Positions 58,042 to 64,000 of a DNA stretch of 64,000 nucleotides are shown here, piece by piece. The translations under genes and the position numbers were made by a program. Within the stretch, counting starts at the first letter, position 1. Every line of letters starts with the position of its first letter. The notes beneath the pieces were generated by a model that worked only from the letters and a program-made list of their open reading frames with translations, was not told the origin of the DNA and did no database searches. This DNA comes from Micrococcales bacterium (GTDB lineage Bacteria; Actinomycetota; Actinomycetes; Actinomycetales; Microbacteriaceae), in assembly GCA_947452235.1 (NCBI GenBank), contig CANGBK010000002.1:25679-89678 (forward strand), given 5' to 3'.

Positions 58042-59730
58042 TTAAATGTCTTTAGCTAGACCCAAAAGTTCTGTGGCATGACCTCGGGCCGAATCAGAGT
58101 CTTGAAGACCTGAAAGCATTCGAGCAAGTTCGGTAACCCGATCTTCGCCGCTCAGATTCCTAACATCGCTAGATGTGAAACCTTCAGATGTCTCTTTAAT
58201 CACTGAAAGATGATTATCAGCAAATGCCGCTACCTGAGCCAGATGCGTCACAACAATAACCTGGGCACCTTTGGCTAGCTTTGCCAGCCTGCGACCAACC
58301 TCAATGGCTGCCGCTCCACCAACACCCGCATCGACCTCATCAAAGATAAAAGTGTTAGCAGATTCACTTTCAGCCAAGATAACCTCTATAGCCAACATGA
58401 TTCGGCTGAGTTCACCACCAGAAGCTGACTTCCCAATAGGTCGAGATTCTGCGCCTTCGTATGAACGCATCAAGAAACTAATTTGATCTAAACCAAAAGG
58501 ACCCAAATCCGGTAGTTGCTCAACCTCAACTTGAACACTTGAACCTGCCATCGCCAATGCTTTGAGCTCCGCTGTGATACGTGAACCAAGTTCACTCGCA
58601 CTGATTTGTCTTTCAGCTGAAAGTCTTTTAGCTAATTCCAAGGCTTGCTGGTGCTGCTCCCCGGCAAGCGCCTCAAGTGATTCAATGCTTTCTGAAGAAG
58701 AATCGAGTTCCAAAAGTCTCTGAGCCGCAGTTTTTTCAAAAGCAAAAACATCGTCAAGCGAAGGGCCAAATCTTCTAATGGCCGTTGAGATTTGAGCACG
58801 ACGGTCTTGAATTTCATCAAGACTCATCGTGGTCTCTGACTCAAAACCGGCTAGGTAACCCGCAAGATCAGCGGCAACGTCATTTAGCTGCTGAGTTAAT
58901 AATCTCAGCGCTTCAACCTGGTTATCTAGTTTCGCGTCGTAGGTTGTTGCTGATTCCAACGCCTTACGTGCTTTACCAAGTTGTCCGATAGCGTCTAAGG
59001 TATCGAAACTTTCTGAAGTTAAGGCTTCATGAGCCAAGGTTACAGAATTACGCAATTGTTCGGTGTGGGTGAGTTTTTGAGCAAGCTCTGCTAATACAAC
59101 ATCCTCATTTGGCTGAATTTGCAACTTGTTGAGAAACTCTAGATTCTCGGTTAGCTCAGCAATTTCACGTTCACGATTTAAGGTTCCATTCTTGGAATCC
59201 TCTAGAGCTCTAAGCGTGCTCTGCCAAGCTTTATAACCCTCCATGTATTGGCTAAGCAGCGCAAGGTGTTCTGGGCCAGCATATTTATCTAGAGCAACTC
59301 TTTGAGCCACCGGAGATTTCAACCTGATTTGATCCGATTGACCGTGAACGATAACTAAGTCTTGGCCTAATTCACTGAGCAAACCAACCGGAATGGATCT
59401 TCCGCCTGCTACAGCTTTGCTTCTTCCATCAGAGCCGACTTGCCTTGAAAGTATCAGCTGGCCTTCATCAACAATGGCTCCAGCTTCCTCAATACGAGTC
59501 AGAACAGGATGATCAATAGGCAGATTCCAGGTTCCTGAAACAAATGTTCCCTCTGAGCCAGCGCGAATTGCACCAGAATCCGATCTTTCACCAAGGAGCA
59601 ACCCAAGTGCGGTTAGCACCATAGTTTTACCTGCACCAGTTTCACCAGTTAGAACTGTGAAACCTTTAGCAAAGGTGAGCTCGGCATCGCTAATGACACC
59701 TAAATCTCGAATCTGAATATCTTGAATCAT
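58042..59730 (-). CDS. recN: DNA repair protein RecN
   Basis: IRDLGVISDAELTFAKGFTVLTGETGAGKTMVL; IFDEVDAGVGGAAAIEVGRRLA. Confidence 0.96.
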   Translation of the reverse strand: MIQDIQIRDLGVISDAELTFAKGFTVLTGETGAGKTMVLTALGLLLGERSDSGAIRAGSEGTFVSGTWNLPIDHPVLTRIEEAGAIVDEGQLILSRQVGSDGRSKAVAGGRSIPVGLLSELGQDLVIVHGQSDQIRLKSPVAQRVALDKYAGPEHLALLSQYMEGYKAWQSTLRALEDSKNGTLNREREIAELTENLEFLNKLQIQPNEDVVLAELAQKLTHTEQLRNSVTLAHEALTSESFDTLDAIGQLGKARKALESATTYDAKLDNQVEALRLLTQQLNDVAADLAGYLAGFESETTMSLDEIQDRRAQISTAIRRFGPSLDDVFAFEKTAAQRLLELDSSSESIESLEALAGEQHQQALELAKRLSAERQISASELGSRITAELKALAMAGSSVQVEVEQLPDLGPFGLDQISFLMRSYEGAESRPIGKSASGGELSRIMLAIEVILAESESANTFIFDEVDAGVGGAAAIEVGRRLAKLAKGAQVIVVTHLAQVAAFADNHLSVIKETSEGFTSSDVRNLSGEDRVTELARMLSGLQDSDSARGHATELLGLAKDI

Positions 59731-59742
59731 GCTCAGTAACTC

Positions 59743-60675
59743 TTATTTGATTTCGGATGTCTCTGGGCCACGCCAGCCTGCAACAGGAAGAGCAAATTTG
59801 TTAACCAGACGATCGGTGAAAGGACCTTGACGCAATCTTGCAAGGCGAACCGATTTCTCTGAGCGGCTAACCTCAACACGCGCACCAACAGGAAGATCAT
59901 GAGTCCTTCTACCATCACACCAAAGAACACCAGTCCCAGCTGATCGGTCCAAAACTTCAACAGCAAGAAGCGATCTTGGACTAATCACTAACGGTCTAGC
60001 AAAAAGTGCGTGAGCTGAAAGCGGAACCATCAAGATTGCTTCAACGCTCGGCCACACAACAGGGCCACCAGCACTAAAGGCATATGCAGTTGAACCGGTT
60101 GGAGTTGCCATGATGACACCATCACACCCAAAACTAGATAGTGGACGCGAGTCAACTTCTAAAACCACTTCGAGCATTCGCTCGGCTGCACTCTTTTCGA
60201 CGGTCGCCTCGTTCAAAGCCCAGGTTCTATAAACTTCTTTGCCAGCTACAGTTACCTTGACATCTAGAGTCAAACGTTCTTTAACCAAATAATCTTTAGC
60301 AACCACACGTGCAACAGCGTGAGAAAGCCCTTCTCGCTCGCTCTCGGCCAAAAAGCCGACATGACCTAAGTTGATACCCATCAAAGGGGTTGCAGTCTCT
60401 CGAACGATTTCGGCGGCTTTCAAAATGGTTCCATCGCCACCTAAAACCATAACTAGCTCAAGATCCTGCTCTGCTATTTCAACAGAAAGTTCTTTGACCT
60501 GAGCGAAGATAGGGCTTACGGTGCCCAAGAACTCATGGAGTTCAACCAACTGTTCTGGACTCATCACAGGAGTTAGCCCTGCCGCAAGAAGTTGTTCAAC
60601 GGTTTCTAAACAAGCATTAACAGCATCTTCTCGACGTGTGTGAGCGACCACCAAGATGTTTCTTGATTCAGCCAT
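59743..60675 (-). CDS. nadK: NAD kinase
   Basis: VLGGDGTILKAAE, GINLGHVGFLAE, TPTGSTAYAFSAGGPVVWP. Confidence 0.96.
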   Translation of the reverse strand: MAESRNILVVAHTRREDAVNACLETVEQLLAAGLTPVMSPEQLVELHEFLGTVSPIFAQVKELSVEIAEQDLELVMVLGGDGTILKAAEIVRETATPLMGINLGHVGFLAESEREGLSHAVARVVAKDYLVKERLTLDVKVTVAGKEVYRTWALNEATVEKSAAERMLEVVLEVDSRPLSSFGCDGVIMATPTGSTAYAFSAGGPVVWPSVEAILMVPLSAHALFARPLVISPRSLLAVEVLDRSAGTGVLWCDGRRTHDLPVGARVEVSRSEKSVRLARLRQGPFTDRLVNKFALPVAGWRGPETSEIK

Positions 60676-60703
60676 ACTTCAAACACCGCCTTCGATAACT
60701 AAT

Positions 60704-61528
60704 CTAGCCTTTCGCTTTGGCTAGTTCTTCAATTCTGCCAGACCAGTCAATACTCCAGTTGGTCTCCACAGAATTGAACCATGCCAAATACTCAATGTTT
60801 CCGTGGGTGCCAGGCAAAGGAGATTTGATTAACCCATGAAGACCCAGCCCGATAGCCTTGGCTTCGGTGATTACCTGGTTCATAGCGAACGCTCTGAGCC
60901 TGTAGTCATTCACGATTCCAGAAGCATCCAAAGATTGCTTACCAACTTCGAATTGAGGTTTGATAAGGACAACAACATCAGCATTTGGAGCAGTTTCATG
61001 AATCTGCTTTAAAACCAAAGTTAATGAAATGAAACTTAGGTCCGCTACCACGATACGAATGGTGGCGTCAGTGATCTTGCCACCAACAGCTTTGCCCAAT
61101 GTTTCTTGAGATAGCTCACGAGCATTGAAATTCTCAATGTTATAAACCATGCGATTATCCAACAAAGGTTCGGCTAACTGAGAATGTCCAACATCTAAAG
61201 CGAAAACAGTGCGTGCTCCCCTCCTAAGCAGAACATCGGTGAAACCACCAGTTGAAGCGCCAACATCTAGACAGGTTTTCCCTTCAACATCGATTTGAAA
61301 TTCTGTTAGAGCAGCCGAAAGTTTATGCCCTGCTCTCGAAACATAATCAGTGGCTGGTAAGACAACTATCTCTTGGTCATCTGCAACAAGTTGAGAGGAC
61401 TTTCTGGCTTCTTTGCCGGCAATGAAGACTCGACCAGATTCAATAAGTTGCGAAGCCTGATTTCTGGATCTTGCTAATTCTCGTTCAACTAAAGCAAGGT
61501 CTAGTCTGATTTGATTGTCTGCGCTCAC
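60704..61528 (-). CDS. tlyA: TlyA-family rRNA 2'-O-methyltransferase
   Basis: S4 N-terminus, CLDVGASTGGFTDVLLRRGA, VVLIKPQFE. Confidence 0.94.
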   Translation of the reverse strand: MSADNQIRLDLALVERELARSRNQASQLIESGRVFIAGKEARKSSQLVADDQEIVVLPATDYVSRAGHKLSAALTEFQIDVEGKTCLDVGASTGGFTDVLLRRGARTVFALDVGHSQLAEPLLDNRMVYNIENFNARELSQETLGKAVGGKITDATIRIVVADLSFISLTLVLKQIHETAPNADVVVLIKPQFEVGKQSLDASGIVNDYRLRAFAMNQVITEAKAIGLGLHGLIKSPLPGTHGNIEYLAWFNSVETNWSIDWSGRIEELAKAKG

Positions 61529-61674
61529 TATTGGTCGCTTGATTCCTGGTTGCCAGGATTTAGTTGCTGCTCGAGTTCTGCATGCAATTTGGCGAAAGCC
61601 TCAGGCTGTTCTGCAAGATCCAATTTGGTAATCTCAGCAAGTTGTTCTTGAAGCTGTTGTATTTTGTCGTTCAT
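61528..61674 (-). CDS. 48-aa small ORF (MNDKIQQLQEQLAEITKLDLAEQPEAFAKLHAELEQQLNPGNQESSDQ), absent from the supplied ORF track; Rv1693-like by position
   Basis: ATG with AGAGG upstream; its TAG stop overlaps the tlyA GTG start by one base (TAGTG). Confidence 0.75.
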   Translation of the reverse strand: MNDKIQQLQEQLAEITKLDLAEQPEAFAKLHAELEQQLNPGNQESSDQ

Positions 61675-61683
61675 CCTAAACCT

Positions 61684-62670
61684 CTATTCGAACAAATCTT
61701 TCTGGACATCTAAGAAATGGATATGTTTATCCGCATTCCAGATAACTTTACACGCAGCCCTCAGCGCATCTACGGAGCTTGGCTCCCCTTGAACCACTAG
61801 GACCTTATCCCCTAACAATTCAACTTCAGTTTTATTGCATTTCCAGCCACGTTTAGTCTGTTTTAGCTCAGGGTAATCCACCAATAGATCTGCCAAGGTC
61901 TCCAAGATATAATCTGGACGTTCATCGACTTTGGCTGCTAAAACATCCTTTTTAGTTGAAATACCAGTAAGGACTAAAGCAGATTTGATGCCGGCTTTAG
62001 ATGCGCCAAGCATGTCTGTCTCGAGGCGATCACCAACAAACAAAGCTGTTTTATTTTCAAAAACATTCAATGCGGTTCTAAAAATCGCTGGGTCAGGTTT
62101 TCCGGCAACGATTGGGAACTGACCAACAGCGGTGTGAACAGCTGAAACTAAAGTTCCATTACCTGGCGCTATTCCTCGCTCTTGAGGCAGAGTCCAGTCG
62201 TTATTAGTTGCAATCCATATAGCGCCATTTTGAATCGAATACGAGGCTTCAGCTAATTCTTTCCAGGAAACTTCAGGAGTGAAACCTTGAATAACTGCAA
62301 CTGGTTTATCTTCACTTGACGAAACTAATTCAAAACCTTCAGCTTCAACTCTTGAACGTAAACCTTCACCACCAACGACATACACCTTCGAACCGGAAGG
62401 AACTTTAGTTTGAAGAAGTTCAACTGCCGTTTGAGCAGAAGATATAACATCATCGGCAGCAACAGATAAACCAAAACCGTTTAGCTGATCTGCAATTGTT
62501 TGAGATTTTCTTGAAGAGTTATTGGTGACATAACCAACTCGGACTCCTCGAGAAGTTAACTCGTTGACCGAATCAACTGCATTAACTAAAGCTTTTGATC
62601 CCGCGTAAATAACGCCATCAAGATCAGCTAAAAGTAAATCGAATTGGTTCCAAAAGGAACTAGCGACCAC
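61684..62670 (-). CDS. HAD-IIA family hydrolase (Rv1692-like; start re-assigned to GTG at 62670)
   Basis: LLLADLDGVIYAGSKAL, YVTNNSSRKSQ, FVGDRLETDMLGASKAGI; GAGG upstream of the GTG. Confidence 0.92.
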   Translation of the reverse strand: MVASSFWNQFDLLLADLDGVIYAGSKALVNAVDSVNELTSRGVRVGYVTNNSSRKSQTIADQLNGFGLSVAADDVISSAQTAVELLQTKVPSGSKVYVVGGEGLRSRVEAEGFELVSSSEDKPVAVIQGFTPEVSWKELAEASYSIQNGAIWIATNNDWTLPQERGIAPGNGTLVSAVHTAVGQFPIVAGKPDPAIFRTALNVFENKTALFVGDRLETDMLGASKAGIKSALVLTGISTKKDVLAAKVDERPDYILETLADLLVDYPELKQTKRGWKCNKTEVELLGDKVLVVQGEPSSVDALRAACKVIWNADKHIHFLDVQKDLFE

Positions 62671-62812
62671 GACCTGGTCCTCGGCTTCGACCCTTCGGTG
62701 GACCACCGAAACCTTTACCGTTTGGACCTTTACCGTTTTTTGGTGGAGGTCCGAAACTATTTTTCTTAGGTTCGAAGATTGGACGCTTTGGCTTTTCTGG
62801 TTTTTCTTCCAT
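62660..62812 (-). CDS. 50-aa basic Pro/Gly/Lys/Arg-rich small protein (MEEKPEKPKRP...SRGPGRGR)
   Basis: ORF between TPR and HAD genes, overlapping the HAD start by 11 bp; internal ATG chosen because the upstream part overlaps the TPR gene. Confidence 0.55.
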   Translation of the reverse strand: MEEKPEKPKRPIFEPKKNSFGPPPKNGKGPNGKGFGGPPKGRSRGPGRGR

Positions 62813-62816
62813 GATT

Positions 62817-63785
62817 CTATTTTCTACCCTTAAATGAGGATTCCCGAGGTGTCCCGGTCGCGCCATCATGCTGGGATTTTGAGTACCGCGCCGGATCCGA
62901 CACCTCGGGAATCTGTATCTCCTCTATTAAAGAGAAGACCTCGTTCTCGGGGTTATTAAGCCCGAGGAAGTGTTGCTCAGCTCTGTCAGCTAAATCGCTC
63001 CAGCGCTTCGCTTCACTTTCTCTGTTCCCGATTATAAGGGTATCTGCGTACGCGCGGAAGAGACTTGTGGAAAATTCATAAACTTTTGTTGGATCTAATT
63101 CTGGAATCTCTAGTTCAGCCAAAGCCATGTCGTTCTGACCTAGATCCAAACGTGCTCCAGACATCACAATCGCAAGGTTGACCCTAACCGAAACTGGCAG
63201 CTTGGTTCTATCAACCGATCTACCCAATTCCAAAGCCTTTTCAGGTCGGCCAAGACCTCTTTCGCAGTCCACCATCAAAGGAATCTGGTCATTTGAACCA
63301 GATAACCTGCGATATGTGGTTAATTCTCTAAGCGCTAACCCGTAGTCACCCACCTGATAGGCAGTAATTCCAAGGGTTTCGCGAACAATAGCAATACGTC
63401 CAGCACGTCGGGCAGCTGCCAGAGCATGCCTGTGTGCTAGTTGTGGATCCTGGTCATGCAAGAGGTTTACCATCGCTAGATGTCTAGCTGTCCACTCTGC
63501 ATTCTCAGCAGTTAAAGTCTTTAGTTGAACTCGAATACCAAGTTCCAAGTCCTCTTCAGTTATTTCATCAGGAATCATCGGGGATTTCACTACATCGGGC
63601 TTAGGCGGTCTAGAAACACGCTCCTGCCATGCAGGACGGCTCTCACCGCCACCAGAGCGACGTTCAGAGTCATTACCTGAAGGTCTTCTAGCTGGACGTG
63701 AATCATCCCTAGGAGGACGACGCTCCGAAGATCGGCCATCAGGCTTTCTGCCTGGGCCGCTTTTACGTTCCGGTCGATCTGACAT
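62817..63785 (-). CDS. TPR-like protein with Arg/Ser/Pro-rich disordered N-terminus (Rv1691-like)
   Basis: Helical repeat-like C-terminal body; syntenic with the HAD-tlyA-nadK-recN cluster. Confidence 0.75.
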   Translation of the reverse strand: MSDRPERKSGPGRKPDGRSSERRPPRDDSRPARRPSGNDSERRSGGGESRPAWQERVSRPPKPDVVKSPMIPDEITEEDLELGIRVQLKTLTAENAEWTARHLAMVNLLHDQDPQLAHRHALAAARRAGRIAIVRETLGITAYQVGDYGLALRELTTYRRLSGSNDQIPLMVDCERGLGRPEKALELGRSVDRTKLPVSVRVNLAIVMSGARLDLGQNDMALAELEIPELDPTKVYEFSTSLFRAYADTLIIGNRESEAKRWSDLADRAEQHFLGLNNPENEVFSLIEEIQIPEVSDPARYSKSQHDGATGTPRESSFKGRK

Positions 63786-63818
63786 GTCTTCTCCTAAAAA
63801 GAGTTTATGGTTTAAATA

Positions 63819-63849
63819 AAAATGGCCACCTAGATTAGGTGGCCATTTT
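63819..63849 (-). terminator. Intrinsic terminator of the rRNA operon
   Basis: AAAATGGCCACCT-N5-AGGTGGCCATTTT, 13-bp perfect stem with T-run, just downstream of 5S. Confidence 0.92.
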
Positions 63850-63860
63850 CACTAAATTAA

Positions 63861-63979
63861 GTCCGGCGGTGTCCTACTCTCCCACAAGGTCCCCCTTGCA
63901 GTACCATCGGCGCAGAGAGTCTTAGCTTCCGGGTTCGGAATGTAACCGGGCGTTTCCCTCTCGCTATGGCCGCCGAAAC
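63861..63979 (-). rRNA. rrf: 5S ribosomal RNA
   Basis: Minus strand GTTTCGGCGGCCATAGCGAGAGGGAAACGCCCGGTTACATTCCGAACCCGGAAGCTAAG...GTGGGAGAGTAGGACACCGCCGGAC. Confidence 0.95.
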
Positions 63980-64000
63980 ACTATTGAGTTATGTGAATCG

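Noticed and set aside
62660-62869. Long form of the small basic ORF starting at MMARPGHLGNPHLRVENRI
   Set aside because: The upstream part overlaps the TPR gene end; the internal MEEKPEK start gives a cleaner gene boundary.
1-64000. CRISPR arrays, transposons, toxin-antitoxin, BGC or defence islands
   Set aside because: No direct-repeat arrays, transposase/IS ends, or recognisable accessory families seen; nearly every gene is housekeeping.

Overview
The window is a dense, essentially all-core actinobacterial chromosome segment. Gene content and order resemble Microbacteriaceae-type genomes, with moderate GC and very short intergenic gaps; the taxonomic call is inference. Blocks, left to right: M20 peptidase, DUF3043, PLP-decarboxylase plus aldo/keto reductase, pyrD, nrdR, flavin reductase, dnaE, rluD, lspA; a near-complete dcw cluster on the minus strand (mraZ-rsmH-ftsL-like-ftsI-murE-murF-mraY-murD-ftsW-murG-murC-ftsQ-ftsZ-yggS-sepF-yggT-divIVA); an idsA / Rv2175c-like / LysM / PASTA-kinase (pknL-like) / aroG / plsC / glucokinase / fadD block; def, a MinD-like ATPase, pyc and an orphan parA; MerR, ftsR-like MerR, garA-like FHA and pgsA-like; then der-cmk-tyrA-aroH-rluB-scpB-scpA-parA-xerD-nudix-pyrG-recN-nadK-tlyA-[small ORF]-HAD-[small ORF]-TPR, ending at a 5S rRNA with a canonical terminator. 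I found no CRISPR array, transposon, prophage, tRNA or defence island, and no clear undescribed multi-gene system. The best second-look items are: (i) every convergent gene pair in the window abuts or overlaps at the stop codons, leaving no terminator space, including a 75-bp dnaE/flavin-reductase overlap; (ii) a GarA-like FHA protein whose N-terminal double-Thr phospho-switch appears reduced to one Thr; (iii) a non-mDAP-like MurE specificity motif (DHHPR); (iv) an mraZ promoter with GTGG repeats at 20-nt spacing; (v) a long hairpin in the ftsZ leader; (vi) a triple-LysM protein with no signal peptide, coupled to a PASTA kinase; (vii) two unstudied small ORFs. All similarity calls are from memory of protein families; no searches were run.
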